A stretch of DNA of 64,000 bases from Pseudooceanicola marinus (GTDB lineage: Bacteria > Pseudomonadota > Alphaproteobacteria > Rhodobacterales > Rhodobacteraceae). The notes beneath the pieces are model-generated. The model did no database searches. It was not told where the DNA came from and saw only the letters and a program-made list of their open reading frames with translations. The translations under genes and the position numbers were made by a program. The stretch is from assembly GCF_002786295.1 (NCBI RefSeq), contig NZ_PGTC01000015.1, positions 188,501-252,500 of the forward strand, read 5' to 3'. Below are positions 17,534 to 26,739 of the stretch, piece after piece. Position 1 is the stretch's first letter, and every line of letters starts with the position of its first letter.

Positions 17534-18718
17534 ATGTTCGAGAACCTCAAGGAACAACCCGCCGACAAGATCCTGGCCCTGATGGAAATGTATCGCGCCG
17601 ACCCGCGCGAGCAGAAAGTCGACCTGGGCGTCGGTGTCTACAAGAACGCCGAGGGCGTGACCCCGGTGATGCGCGCGGTGAAGGCCGCGGAGAAGCGCAT
17701 CTGGGAAGAGCAGACCTCGAAGAGCTACACCGGCCTGGCCGGCGAGCCGCTGTTCATCGAGGCGATCCGCAAGCTGGTGCTGGCCGATGCCGTCGCGCCC
17801 GAGCAGGTCGCCGGCGTGACCACCCCCGGCGGCACCGGCGCCGTGCGCCAGGCCTTCGAGTTGATCAAGATGGCCAACCCCGGCGCCCGCGTCTTCGTGT
17901 CGGATCCGACCTGGCCGAACCACCTGTCGATCCTGAAGTACCTCGGTATCGAAACCGTGCCCTACCGCTACTTCGACAGCACCACCGGCGGCATCAACTT
18001 CGACGGCATGATCGAGGATCTGCAGGCGGCGCGTCCGGGCGATGTGGTGCTGCTGCACGGCTGCTGCCACAACCCGACGGGTGCCAACCTGACGCTGGAG
18101 CAGTGGAAGAAGGTCGTCGAGACGCTGAACGCCACCGAGGCGCTGCCGATGATCGACATCGCCTACCAGGGCTTCGGCGATGGCCTGGACGAGGATGCCG
18201 CGGCGACCCGCTACGTCGCCGCCAACGTGCCCGAACTGCTGATCGCCGCCTCCTGCTCGAAGAACTTCGGCATCTACCGCGAACGCACCGGCCTGCTGAT
18301 GGCCGTGTCGAAGGACGCGGGCAAGACCAAGGTCAACCAGGGCACCCTGGCCTACCTGAACCGCCAGAACTATTCCTTCCCGCCGGATCACGGCGCCCGC
18401 ATCGTCGCCACCATCCTGCATGACGAGGAACTGACGGCGATGTGGAAGGAAGAGCTGGAAGAGGTCCGCCTGGGCATGCTGGAGCTGCGCAAGCAGCTGG
18501 CGGCCGAACTGGCGCGGCTGACCAACTCCGACCGGTTCGCCTTCCTGGCCGAGCACCGCGGCATGTTCTCGCGCCTGGGCTGCTCGACCGAAGAGGTCGA
18601 GAAGATGCGCGACGAGAGCGGCATCTACATGGTCGGCGACAGCCGCATGAACATCGCCGGTCTGAACACCAAGACCGTGCCGATCCTGGCCAAGGCCATC
18701 ATCGACGCCGGCATCTGA
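17534..18718 (+). CDS. Aromatic amino acid / aspartate aminotransferase, class Ib-like (TyrB type)
   Basis: A PLP enzyme of 394 residues. The start MFENLKEQPADKIL and motifs VDLGVGVYKN, SKSYTGLAGEP, LLHGCCHNPTGANLT and IDIAYQGFGDGL mark the AspC/TyrB group. The PLP lysine is K243 in SCSKNFGIYRERTG. The C-terminal Arg binding the substrate carboxylate is in SRMNIAGLN. It probably transaminates Asp, Tyr and Phe with 2-oxoglutarate. Its partner upstream uses mercaptopyruvate, which aminotransferases of this class can make from cysteine, so a joint role in cysteine sulfur use is possible. Confidence 0.92.
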   Translation: MFENLKEQPADKILALMEMYRADPREQKVDLGVGVYKNAEGVTPVMRAVKAAEKRIWEEQTSKSYTGLAGEPLFIEAIRKLVLADAVAPEQVAGVTTPGGTGAVRQAFELIKMANPGARVFVSDPTWPNHLSILKYLGIETVPYRYFDSTTGGINFDGMIEDLQAARPGDVVLLHGCCHNPTGANLTLEQWKKVVETLNATEALPMIDIAYQGFGDGLDEDAAATRYVAANVPELLIAASCSKNFGIYRERTGLLMAVSKDAGKTKVNQGTLAYLNRQNYSFPPDHGARIVATILHDEELTAMWKEELEEVRLGMLELRKQLAAELARLTNSDRFAFLAEHRGMFSRLGCSTEEVEKMRDESGIYMVGDSRMNIAGLNTKTVPILAKAIIDAGI

Positions 18719-18832
18719 TCCGGGCCGTCTGGGAAATGGTGCGCGGGTTCGCAGGTGACTGTGGACCCGCTGCGTTGACCAGAACGCGCGTCTGGCCGAC
18801 GATCTTCCGCAGAACAAGCGGAGGAGACGGCC

Positions 18833-19420
18833 ATGCGCAAACTACAGGTTCAGGGGGTACACCACATCACCCTCACCGGAGCCGACCGGCAGACCAGCAT
18901 CGATTTCTGGGAGGGGGTGCTGGGCATGCCCTTCGTCTTCGATCAGCCCAACCTGGATGACCCGAACCAGGGGCATCTCTATTTCGACCCCGGCGACGGG
19001 CGGCTGATCACCATCTTCACCAACGAGGACCGCACAGCGGTGCATGACCGGACGCCGATGGATCCCGGCTGCGTGCATCACCTGGCCTTCAACGTCTCGG
19101 CGGCGAGTTTCGCCCAGGCCGTGACGCGGCTGGATGAACGCGGGATCAAGCATTCGGGCGTGAAGGACCGCGGCTTCATGGATTCGATCTATTTCAAGGA
19201 TCCGCTGGGTCTGCTGATCGAACTGGCCAGCTACAAGTTCTTTCCCCCCGAGGGATCGACCCATGCCGAGGTCCTGCTGGAGGCGCACCGCATCCGCGTC
19301 GCGCGTGGCGACTACAACATCGCCGAAGAGCACCTGGCCGATGCGATCGAGCTGATCGTGGAACGCCGCACCGACACCCTGTCCGACAGCCGCGCGCCCG
19401 CCGATCCCTACCGGCGCTAG
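18833..19420 (+). CDS. VOC-family glyoxalase / ring-cleavage dioxygenase-like protein
   Basis: The protein has 195 residues and a vicinal-oxygen-chelate fold. The first metal His is in VQGVHHITLTGAD, the second in CVHHLAFNV, and a Glu ligand is expected in LGLLIELASYKF. Such proteins include glyoxalase I, fosfomycin-resistance enzymes and extradiol dioxygenases; the ligand is not predictable here. GGAGGAGA precedes the ATG. Its TAG stop shares CTAG with the stop codon of the convergent peptidase gene. Confidence 0.82.
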   Translation: MRKLQVQGVHHITLTGADRQTSIDFWEGVLGMPFVFDQPNLDDPNQGHLYFDPGDGRLITIFTNEDRTAVHDRTPMDPGCVHHLAFNVSAASFAQAVTRLDERGIKHSGVKDRGFMDSIYFKDPLGLLIELASYKFFPPEGSTHAEVLLEAHRIRVARGDYNIAEEHLADAIELIVERRTDTLSDSRAPADPYRR

Positions 19421-20232
19421 GGCTGTCGCCAGCTGGCCGGGTCCAGCGCGAAGAACCGCGCCAGCTGGTCATAGACCTCCGGCGCGTGGTCCCGGACGCG
19501 GTGCGGGGTCTCGAAGAAGGCCTCGACCGCCACGGCAAAGAACTCCTGCGGGCCCTCGGCGCCATAGGGGTCGAACAGCGTGTGGCGGTGGTTCTGCACC
19601 CGGTAGAGGTGCTGGGCATAGGCCTCGTCGAAGACATGGCGCCATTCGGCATGGCTCTGGCCCGGGGCCAGGTCCGGCATGCCGTCGGTGGCGCCAGACA
19701 GGTCGTCCAGCTGATGCGCGAACTCGTGGAAGACCACGTTGTGCCCGTCGTGGGCCATTTCCGCGCCGTGCTGCGCATCGGCCCAGGACAGGACCACCGG
19801 CCCGCGCGCCCAACTTTCGCCGCTGCGCACCGTCTCGCGTTCCGTCACCACGTAGCCGTCATGGTCCTTCATCTTCGAGCGGAAGGCATCGGGGTAGACC
19901 AGCACGCTGCGCAGGGTCTCGTACCAGGCGCCGGAATTGGCGATCAGCAGGCAAGCCTGGGCGGCGATGGACAGGCGCATGGCGTCCGTCACCTCCAGCC
20001 CGTTGCAGCCGGTAAATTCCACCTGATCGAGGAAATCGACCATGCGCGCCTCGAAGGCGGGGCGCACCTCGGCGGGCAGGGCGCGCGACAGGGGTACCTC
20101 CTCGGCGACGATGGCGCGCTGCGCCTCGGTCAGCCCGGCGTCGCGCCGGGTCTGCCGGGCCCGGCGACGCAGGGCCAGCACGCCCACAAGGGCCGCGACA
20201 AGGATCAGGACGACAAGCAGGAACTCGATCAT
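19417..20232 (-). CDS. mtfA: MtfA-like zinc peptidase (M90 family)
   Basis: The protein has 271 residues, close to E. coli MtfA (about 265). An N-terminal hydrophobic segment (residues 2-22) precedes RRRARQTRR, so the protein is probably membrane-tethered. The metallopeptidase signature H-E-F-A-H lies in VVFHEFAHQLDDLSG, and a further conserved Glu is expected in FFAVAVEAFFE. E. coli MtfA is an aminopeptidase that binds the glucose regulator Mlc; whether that partner exists here is unknown. Convergent with the VOC gene. Confidence 0.88.
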   Translation of the reverse strand: MIEFLLVVLILVAALVGVLALRRRARQTRRDAGLTEAQRAIVAEEVPLSRALPAEVRPAFEARMVDFLDQVEFTGCNGLEVTDAMRLSIAAQACLLIANSGAWYETLRSVLVYPDAFRSKMKDHDGYVVTERETVRSGESWARGPVVLSWADAQHGAEMAHDGHNVVFHEFAHQLDDLSGATDGMPDLAPGQSHAEWRHVFDEAYAQHLYRVQNHRHTLFDPYGAEGPQEFFAVAVEAFFETPHRVRDHAPEVYDQLARFFALDPASWRQP

Positions 20233-20321
20233 GGGGCCCTCGGAAGTTGCCTCTTCTACCTAGTCACCCGGCGTGCGAAAGACAAAGACCCGCGGAGGCT
20301 GCGCATCACGCCCCTCCCACC

Positions 20322-20340
20322 CGATAGCCAAAAATACTCA
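20322..20340. repeat. AAATACTC element 3' of dapA
   Basis: GATAGCC followed by AAAAATACTCA, a variant of the intergenic AAATACTCC element that recurs at gene ends in this window. It lies beyond the dapA terminator. Confidence 0.4.
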
Positions 20341-20389
20341 AACACCACGGACCCGTCCGGGCCGGCCCGCGCAGAAGGGGGCCGAAACG

Positions 20390-20414
20390 AAAAAGGCCGC
20401 CCCGAAGGACGGCC
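20390..20414 (-). terminator. Rho-independent terminator of dapA
   Basis: On the minus strand GGCCGTCC-TTCG-GGGCGGCC is followed by TTTTT: an 8-base stem with one G-U pair and a stable TTCG tetraloop, 24 bases after the dapA stop. Confidence 0.88.
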
Positions 20415-20438
20415 CCTGGATCACGTCGCGTGGCGCGC

Positions 20439-21326
20439 TCAGGCGGCGGCGGTCTCGTAAAGACCGGCGTGCTGCATGGCGGCACGGATCTTCTCCTTCA
20501 CCGGCTCCGAGGGCTCCAGCAGGGGCAGGCGCACCTCCGGGGAACACAGGCCCAGCTCGGACATGGCGAACTTGGCGCCCGAGACGCCCGGCTCGATGAA
20601 GATCGCCTCGTGCAGGGGCAGCAGCAGGTCCTGGTACTCCAGCGCCTTGGCGTAATCGCCCGCGAGCGTTGCCGCCTGCATTTCCGCGCAGAGCTTCGGC
20701 GCCACGTTGGCGGTGACCGAGATGCAGCCGACGCCGCCCATGGCGTTGAAGCCCACGGCGGTCGCGTCCTCGCCCGACAGCTGGCAGAAATCGGCCCCGC
20801 AGAGCATGCGGGTGAAGGCCACGCGCTCCAGCTTGCCGGTGGCGTCCTTGACGCCGACGATGCGCTCCAGCTTGGCCAGCTCGGCCATGGTCGTGGGCAG
20901 CATGTCGATCACCGACCGGCCGGGGATGTTGTAGATCACGATCGGCAGCTCGGCGGCGTCGTGCATCGCGGTGTAATGCGCGATCAACCCGGCCTGGGTC
21001 GGCTTGTTGTAATAGGGCGTCACCACCAGGGCGGCATCGGCGCCCACTTCGGCGGCGTGGGAGATCAGGCGCACGCCTTCCTTGGTGTTGTTGGCGCCCG
21101 CGCCCGCGATCACCGGAATGCGGCCGGCGGCGTATTTCACCACCTCTTCCACCACGATCTCATGCTCGCGCAGCGACAGGGTGGGCGATTCGCCGGTGGT
21201 GCCGACCGGCACGATCCCGTTCGAGCCCTGGGCCACATGCCAGTCCACGAGTTTCTTGAGCGTCACCAGATCCAGCTCGCCGTCCTTGAACGGCGTGACC
21301 AGGGCGGGAATCGACCCTTTGAACAT
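20439..21326 (-). CDS. dapA: 4-hydroxy-tetrahydrodipicolinate synthase
   Basis: Condenses pyruvate with aspartate semialdehyde, the first committed step of lysine and diaminopimelate synthesis. The 295-residue protein has [15 protein letters not shown] near residue 45, the catalytic Tyr in VIYNIPGRS and the Schiff-base Lys in [14 protein letters not shown]. The length is standard. AGAAGGAG precedes the ATG at 21326. It is divergent from the lytic transglycosylase gene and ends in a good terminator. asd, which makes its substrate, starts at the right edge of the window. Confidence 0.96.
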   Translation of the reverse strand: MFKGSIPALVTPFKDGELDLVTLKKLVDWHVAQGSNGIVPVGTTGESPTLSLREHEIVVEEVVKYAAGRIPVIAGAGANNTKEGVRLISHAAEVGADAALVVTPYYNKPTQAGLIAHYTAMHDAAELPIVIYNIPGRSVIDMLPTTMAELAKLERIVGVKDATGKLERVAFTRMLCGADFCQLSGEDATAVGFNAMGGVGCISVTANVAPKLCAEMQAATLAGDYAKALEYQDLLLPLHEAIFIEPGVSGAKFAMSELGLCSPEVRLPLLEPSEPVKEKIRAAMQHAGLYETAAA

Positions 21327-21469
21327 GACACGCTCCTTCTAAAAGTGGCGGGTGGCGGAAAACCGCGCGGACCCGGTGGGTGAAACCGCTCTGCCGGATA
21401 TGTGAGTTGAGAGACAGAGACGGCGCATTATCGTCGTGGTCGCATACCTTCGGAACGGGGCCAAAACAA

Positions 21470-23479
21470 GTGAGAGTGAGACGATTTCCGGCGGTTTTCG
21501 CCCTTTGCACGGCGCTTATGGCGCCTCTCGGCGGGGCTGCGGCAACCCAGGTGACCGGCGACGGCGAACCCTCGCGCATGATGCCGCGCCCCCTGGCCTG
21601 GGCGTTCCGGGCCATCGCGCGGGGCGACTGGGACCGCGCGGCGGAGGTGGCGAAACGCGACGGGCCGGTGGCCCAGGAGATCGTGGAATGGGCCCGCCTG
21701 CGTGCCGGCGAAGGCACCCCGGTCGACGTGCTGGTCTTCCTCGCCGCCCATCCCGACTGGCCCGGCCTGGACCTGATGCGCCGGAAGAGCGAGCCGGCCT
21801 TCGCTGCAGCCTCCGCCGCGCAGGTGCGCGCCTTCTTCGATGGCCAGCCGCCGCAGACGCCCGAAGGCGCCGTGATCTACGCCCGGGCCCTGGCCGCCGG
21901 GGGCGACAGCGCCGGCGCGGAGGCGCAGGTGCTGCGCGCCTGGCGCGAAATGCCCATGCCCGCCTCGCTGGAAGAAACCTACCTGGCCGAGTTCGGTTCG
22001 GTTCTGGCCCCGCACCATCCCGAGCGCGCCGAGGCGATGTTCTGGGCAGGCGCCCCGGATGATCAGAAACGCATGGCCGCCCATCTGTCCGGACCCGAGG
22101 CCGCCCTGTCAGAGGCCCGCCGCCTGGCCCGATCCGGCGCGCCGGAGGCCGCCGAGGCCATCGCGGATCTGCCCCGCGCCGCGCGCGACGATCCGGCGCT
22201 GGCCTATGCGCGCTTTCGCGGCGCGCTGGCCGCCGGGCGCGATGACACCGCCCGCGAGATCCTGCTGGCGCAGAGCGAGGTGCCCGGCGGGCTGGGCCGG
22301 CCGGAGCTTTGGGGCCCTGAACGCCGCCTCTGGGCGCGACTGACCCTCTTCGACGATGACAAGCCGCAACAGGCCTATGTGCTGGCGGCCCACCACCAGC
22401 TGTCGGGTGGCGGCACCTTTGCCGACCTCGAATGGCTGTCGGGCTATATCGCGCTGAAGTGGCTGGAGGATCCGGCAACCGCGCTCAAGCATTTCAGCGC
22501 GCTGGAAAAGGGCGTCGACGGCGCCATCTCGCGCGGGCGGGCCTGGTACTGGATCGGCCGCGCGCAGGAGGCTTTGGGCGACACCGCCAAGGCGCAGGTG
22601 GCCTATGAGGCCGGCGCGCAGCTGCAGACGACCTATTATGGCCTGCTGTCCGCCGAGAAGGCGGGCGTGCCCTTCGATGCCAGCCTGGCCGGCACCCAGA
22701 CGCCGCCCGACTGGCGCGGCAGCGCCGTCGAGACGGCAGAGCTGCGCCAGGCCGCCATGTTGCTGACTGCCTCGGGCCAGCCTGCGACGGGGGAGTATTT
22801 CCTGATGCACTGGGCCGAAAGCCTCAGTCCCGACGACCTGGGACGTCTGGCGGCCCTGCTGGAGGCGCGCGGCGAGGCGCACCTGGCCGTCCGCCTGGGC
22901 AAGCTGGCCGCGCAGGAAAACGTCATCCTGCCGCGGGCCTACTATCCGCTGCATCCGCTGGCAGAGATGCCCCTGCCGATCGCTCCGGAAATGTCCCTGT
23001 CCATCGCCCGGCGCGAAAGCGAGTTCGACCCCACCGTCCGCTCTCCGGTCGGCGCGGCGGGGCTGATGCAGCTGATGCCGGGCACCGCGACCCATGTCGC
23101 CAACGGGCTGGAGATTGCCCATGATCCCGCCTGGCTGACCGGGGACTGGCGCCACAATGCCACCCTGGGCGGCGCCTACCTGGCCGAGCTGAGCGAGGAG
23201 TTCTGGGGCAATGTCGTGCTGATGTCGATCGGTTACAACGCCGGGCCGCATCGCTCCCGCGCCTGGATCGAGGATTACGGCGACCCGCGCGATCCCGACA
23301 TCGACATCGTCGACTGGATCGAGACGATCCCCTACCGCGAGACCCGCAACTACGTGCAGCGGGTGGCCGAAAGCCTGCCGGTCTACCGCGCCCGGCTGGG
23401 GCGCGATCCTCTGCCCATCCCCTTCACCGCTGAGCTTCAGGGATCAACCCTGATGCCGCTCGCGCCACAGGGTGAATAG
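21470..23479 (+). CDS. Soluble lytic murein transglycosylase
   Basis: A periplasmic enzyme cleaving peptidoglycan with 1,6-anhydro product formation. With a GTG start at 21470 the protein has about 669 residues: signal peptide (VRRFPAVFALCTALMAPLGGAAA), a long helical superhelix of about 450 residues as in Slt70, then the SLT domain. The catalytic Glu is near residue 516 in A-R-R-E-S-E-F, followed by GAAGLMQLMPGTA and SIGYNAGPHR. The start is uncertain: an ATG at 21380 would add a leader with no signal character, and the ribosome-binding site at the GTG is weak. Confidence 0.88.
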   Translation: MRVRRFPAVFALCTALMAPLGGAAATQVTGDGEPSRMMPRPLAWAFRAIARGDWDRAAEVAKRDGPVAQEIVEWARLRAGEGTPVDVLVFLAAHPDWPGLDLMRRKSEPAFAAASAAQVRAFFDGQPPQTPEGAVIYARALAAGGDSAGAEAQVLRAWREMPMPASLEETYLAEFGSVLAPHHPERAEAMFWAGAPDDQKRMAAHLSGPEAALSEARRLARSGAPEAAEAIADLPRAARDDPALAYARFRGALAAGRDDTAREILLAQSEVPGGLGRPELWGPERRLWARLTLFDDDKPQQAYVLAAHHQLSGGGTFADLEWLSGYIALKWLEDPATALKHFSALEKGVDGAISRGRAWYWIGRAQEALGDTAKAQVAYEAGAQLQTTYYGLLSAEKAGVPFDASLAGTQTPPDWRGSAVETAELRQAAMLLTASGQPATGEYFLMHWAESLSPDDLGRLAALLEARGEAHLAVRLGKLAAQENVILPRAYYPLHPLAEMPLPIAPEMSLSIARRESEFDPTVRSPVGAAGLMQLMPGTATHVANGLEIAHDPAWLTGDWRHNATLGGAYLAELSEEFWGNVVLMSIGYNAGPHRSRAWIEDYGDPRDPDIDIVDWIETIPYRETRNYVQRVAESLPVYRARLGRDPLPIPFTAELQGSTLMPLAPQGE

Positions 23480-24310
23480 GCCGGCGGCGATGACGACGGC
23501 GGCGCCGAGGGCGACGTTGGGTCGGATCGTCTCGCCGAAGATCGGAATGGCGATCAGCGCGCCGAAGCCGAGCTGGAAATAGGCGAAGGGCTGCACCGCG
23601 CTGGCCTCGGCCAGTTCGTAGACGCGGATCAGCAGGTAGTGGCCCGAGGCGCCGGTGATGCAGAGCAAGGCCATCCAGCCCCAGTCCGGCGCCGTCATCG
23701 GTTCCCACCACCAGGCGCCCAGCAGGGTCATCACGATGCAGCCGACCGCGCCGGTCCAGAAGAACGATGTGGCCGAGCTGTCGCGCCGCGCCACGTAGCG
23801 GTTCAGCAGGCTGTAGGTCGCGAACATGCCGGCGGCGATCAGCGGCAGGATGGCCGCGGGGGCGAAGACGGCCATGCCCGGCTGCAGGATCACCATGACC
23901 CCGGCGAAGCCCACGGCGATGGCCGACCAGCGCCGCCAACCCACTTTTTCCCCCAGCACAGGCCCCGACAGGGCGGCGATCAGCAGCGGGTAGGAAATGA
24001 ACACGGCCTGGGTCTCGATCAGCCCGAGGTGAGTGAACGCCACGACCATCACACAGACCTCCAGCGCCAGCAGGACGCCCCGGATGATCTGCAGCACCGG
24101 CTGCGTGGTGGCGGCGGCGGCGCGCACGCCCCCGGCCTTGCGCGTGGCCAGCAGGATAACGAAGGCGGCGAAGAACCAGTAGCGGATCATCACCACCATC
24201 CAGGTGTTGTAGGTGCCCGCCAGATGCCGCGACAGCGCATCCTGCGCGGCGAAGATGAAGGTCGTCAGGATCATCAGCCAGATGCCGCGCCGGGTGTCCT
24301 GGTCGGTCAT
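23444..24310 (-). CDS. EamA/DMT-family exporter
   Basis: The protein has 288 residues with about ten membrane segments in two EamA repeats (roughly 10-140 and 150-280), starting MTDQDTRRGIWLMILTTFIFA. Members export amino acids or other small metabolites; the substrate is unknown. It overlaps the end of the convergent transglycosylase gene by 36 bases and shares ATGA with the end of mnmD, so it is probably translated with it. Confidence 0.88.
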   Translation of the reverse strand: MTDQDTRRGIWLMILTTFIFAAQDALSRHLAGTYNTWMVVMIRYWFFAAFVILLATRKAGGVRAAAATTQPVLQIIRGVLLALEVCVMVVAFTHLGLIETQAVFISYPLLIAALSGPVLGEKVGWRRWSAIAVGFAGVMVILQPGMAVFAPAAILPLIAAGMFATYSLLNRYVARRDSSATSFFWTGAVGCIVMTLLGAWWWEPMTAPDWGWMALLCITGASGHYLLIRVYELAEASAVQPFAYFQLGFGALIAIPIFGETIRPNVALGAAVVIAAGLFTLWRERHQG

Positions 24311-25011
24311 GCGCCTTGTCCTTCCATGCTGGCATCCGCATCCGTGTTGGGCCGCTGCGCCCGGGTCATGTGCCGCTTGCGCCCGAAGCCGGGCGCGCGC
24401 GTCACCTCGAACCCGGCGGAGGCCAGGGCGCGCCGCACGTGGCCGGCCGCCGTATAGGTCGCCGCCGTGCCGCCCGGGGCGGTGTGGTCATGCACCGCCT
24501 GAATCAGGTCCTCGCCCCAAAGCTCGGGGTTCTTCGCGGGCGCGAAGCCGTCGAGGAACCAGGCGTCCGCCCGGCCGTCCCAGGCGGGCAGGGTGTCGCG
24601 TGCGTCGCCCACGATCATCTCGAAGGTCAGGTCAGGCAGGGTGAAGGCCGTCTTGCCCAGGTGCGGCGCCAGCTCTTCGGCCAGCTCCGCGATCTCGGGG
24701 AAGGCCGCCTGGGCGCGAGCCATGTCGGCGGCCTCCATCGGGTAGGCCTCGAAGGTGGTGAAATGCAGGGGGCCGGTCTGCCCCGTCTCGCGCCACAGTT
24801 TCCACACCGCCAGCAGGTTCAGCCCGGTGCCGAAGCCCAACTCGGCCACGTGAAACCCGGTGCCGAACCGCGCGGGCAGGTCGTTGCCGGCCAGGAAGAC
24901 ATGGCCGGTCTCGGCCAGCCCGTTGCCGAGGCTGAAATAGGGGTCGTCGAAGCGGGTGGCGACGGGCACGTCGCCCTCTTTCCACGCCAGCTCGGGTCTC
25001 TGGCCCTGCAT
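24307..25011 (-). CDS. mnmD: tRNA mnm5s2U34 methyltransferase MnmD
   Basis: SAM-dependent methylation of the wobble uridine, the last step in making mnm5s2U. The 234-residue protein contains the SAM loop VAELGFGTGLNLLAVW and the conserved DGFAPAKNPELWGEDL of the MnmC methyltransferase domain. In E. coli this domain is the N-terminal half of MnmC; here it stands alone, and the matching FAD oxidase is divergent, 56 bases away. The start at 25011 has AGGATC upstream. An in-frame extension to 25074 would reach into the neighbouring start. Confidence 0.92.
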   Translation of the reverse strand: MQGQRPELAWKEGDVPVATRFDDPYFSLGNGLAETGHVFLAGNDLPARFGTGFHVAELGFGTGLNLLAVWKLWRETGQTGPLHFTTFEAYPMEAADMARAQAAFPEIAELAEELAPHLGKTAFTLPDLTFEMIVGDARDTLPAWDGRADAWFLDGFAPAKNPELWGEDLIQAVHDHTAPGGTAATYTAAGHVRRALASAGFEVTRAPGFGRKRHMTRAQRPNTDADASMEGQGA

Positions 25012-25067
25012 GGGGCGATCCTCTAGGAAGGGCAAAATCAACGGCAAGATGGAACGGAGGCCGGGGA

Positions 25068-26120
25068 ATGGCAAGCGGCGGAATGGCAGGCAGCGTGGAC
25101 GTGACCGTGCGCGGTGCGGGGATCTTCGGCCTCAGCTGCGCCTGGGCCTGCGTGCAGCGTGGCGCACGGGTGCACGTGGTCGATCCCTTCGGTCCCGGGG
25201 CCGGGTCCTCGGGTGGCGTGGTGGGCGCGCTGGCGCCTCATGTGCCGGAGAACTGGAACGACAAGAAGGCCTTCCAGCTGGACAGCCTGCTGATGGCCGA
25301 GGCGTTCTGGGCCGAGGTCGAGGCGACGGGCGGCGTGACGGCGGGCTACGCGCGGTCGGGCCGGTTGCAGCCCCTGGCGGATGAGGCGGCGGTCGCCCTG
25401 GCGCGGGGGCGCGAGGCGACGGCGGCGGAGTTGTGGCAGGGGCAGGCCAGCTGGCAGGTCGTCGCCGCGACCGGCGCCGCCTTTGAACCGGCCAGCCCCA
25501 CGGGGCTTCTGATCCACGACACGCTGACCGCCCGCATGCACCCCCGCCGCGCCTGTGCCGCCCTGGTGGCCGCCCTGGCCGCGCGCGGGGTCGAGGTGAT
25601 GGCCGAGGCCCCCGACGAAGGCGCGGTGATCTGGGCCACCGGCGCCGCCGGGCTGGAGGAAATGAGCCGCGAAGCGGACCGCCAGGTGGGGGTGCCGATC
25701 AAGGGCCAGGCGGCGCTGCTGCGCTTTGATGCGGGGGCGGTGCCGCAGGTCTTCGCCGGGGGTGTCCACGTGGTGCCCCATGCGGATGGCACCGTCGCCG
25801 TCGGCTCGACCTCGGAGCGGGAGTTCGAGGGGCTCGGCACCGATGATCAGCTCGACGCGGTGATCGAGGCGGCGCGCGTGGCCGTGCCGGTCCTGCGCGG
25901 GGCGGAGGTGATCGACCGCTGGGCGGGGCTGCGCCCGCGCGCCCGGTCCCGCGCGCCGATGCTGGGCGTCTGGCCGGGACGGAAAGGGCACTACATCGCC
26001 AATGGCGGCTTCAAGATCGGCTTCGGCATGGGGCCCAAGGTGGGCGCGGTGATGGCCGACCTGGTGCTGGAGGGCACCGACGCGATCCCCGAGGGCTTCC
26101 GCGCCGAAGCGCTGTTCTGA
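25068..26120 (+). CDS. FAD-dependent oxidoreductase, MnmC oxidase-domain type
   Basis: The protein has 350 residues with a DAO-type FAD fold: the dinucleotide loop VRGAGIFGLSCAWACVQRG at the N terminus, VDPFGPGAGSSGGVVGALAPH, and the C-terminal GHYIANGGFKIGFGMGPKVG. The GAGSSGGVVGALAPH segment resembles the C-terminal half of MnmC, which oxidatively removes the carboxymethyl group of cmnm5s2U. Placement next to mnmD supports that role. A generic amine or amino acid oxidase is the alternative. GGAGG lies 7-11 bases before the start. Confidence 0.82.
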   Translation: MASGGMAGSVDVTVRGAGIFGLSCAWACVQRGARVHVVDPFGPGAGSSGGVVGALAPHVPENWNDKKAFQLDSLLMAEAFWAEVEATGGVTAGYARSGRLQPLADEAAVALARGREATAAELWQGQASWQVVAATGAAFEPASPTGLLIHDTLTARMHPRRACAALVAALAARGVEVMAEAPDEGAVIWATGAAGLEEMSREADRQVGVPIKGQAALLRFDAGAVPQVFAGGVHVVPHADGTVAVGSTSEREFEGLGTDDQLDAVIEAARVAVPVLRGAEVIDRWAGLRPRARSRAPMLGVWPGRKGHYIANGGFKIGFGMGPKVGAVMADLVLEGTDAIPEGFRAEALF

Positions 26121-26144
26121 GGAGAGGAGGGGGCGCGGCCCTCT

Positions 26145-26171
26145 GAGTATTTTGGACGAGGTGAAGACAGG
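26145..26171. repeat. GAGTATTTT element, forward copy
   Basis: GAGTATTTTGGACGAGG followed by TGAAGACAGG, just after the oxidoreductase stop. It is matched in the opposite orientation at 26266-26300 before the end of the convergent thioesterase gene. Confidence 0.6.
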
Positions 26172-26265
26172 GGCGCCACCCGGACAGGCAGATGTGGCCG
26201 ACTTTGGCCACGGGCGGGACCCGCCTCCGGGCCAAAGTAGGTCACGCCGGGGGCAGGGCTGTTCC

Positions 26266-26300
26266 CATCTTCACCTTGTCGGAAATACTCCCGCCGGAGG
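26266..26300. repeat. AAATACTCC element, reverse copy
   Basis: CATCTTCACCTTGTC then GGAAATACTCCCGCCGG, roughly inverted relative to 26145-26171. The pair could form a long imperfect hairpin between two convergent genes. Confidence 0.6.
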
Positions 26301-26329
26301 CGTCGGCCCGGCACGGGCCGACATCCCGC

Positions 26330-26731
26330 TCAGCCGCCCTGGCGGAGGCGGAAGACGCCGGTGCCGGTGGCCGCCAGCGCCCCCGACTCGTCGCTGATCT
26401 TCGCTTCGGCGAAGAAGGTCTTCGCGCCACCGCCGGTCCGGAAACCCTCGGCGATCAGCATCTTGCCCGTCATCTGACCGAGGAAGTTGACGCTGAGGTT
26501 CAACGTCATCGCCAGCCGCTTCTTCTCGGGGTCGCCGGTATAGCACCCGGCGAAACCCATGGCGGTGTCGCACATCATCGAATGCACCCCGCCATGCAGG
26601 ATGCCGTAGCGGTTCATTAGGAACTCTTCCATCGGCAGTTCGAAGCGCGCGTAATCCTCGCGCCAGTCGGTGATGTAGAAGCCGAGGTGGCGTTGCAGGG
26701 CGTAGGGATCTTCGACCAGGTTCGGGTCCAT
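26330..26731 (-). CDS. PaaI-family hotdog thioesterase
   Basis: The protein has 133 residues, a single hotdog domain with the signature Y-G-I-L-H-G-G-V-H-S-M-M-C-D-T-A; the HGG and the Asp four residues later are typical of PaaI/YbgC-type acyl-CoA thioesterases. It would release CoA from stalled or surplus acyl-CoA. It is the last gene of the nine-gene leftward operon starting at 34239; the gap to the APH-like gene is 8 bases. Confidence 0.88.
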   Translation of the reverse strand: MDPNLVEDPYALQRHLGFYITDWREDYARFELPMEEFLMNRYGILHGGVHSMMCDTAMGFAGCYTGDPEKKRLAMTLNLSVNFLGQMTGKMLIAEGFRTGGGAKTFFAEAKISDESGALAATGTGVFRLRQGG

Positions 26732-26739
26732 GGTACCTC

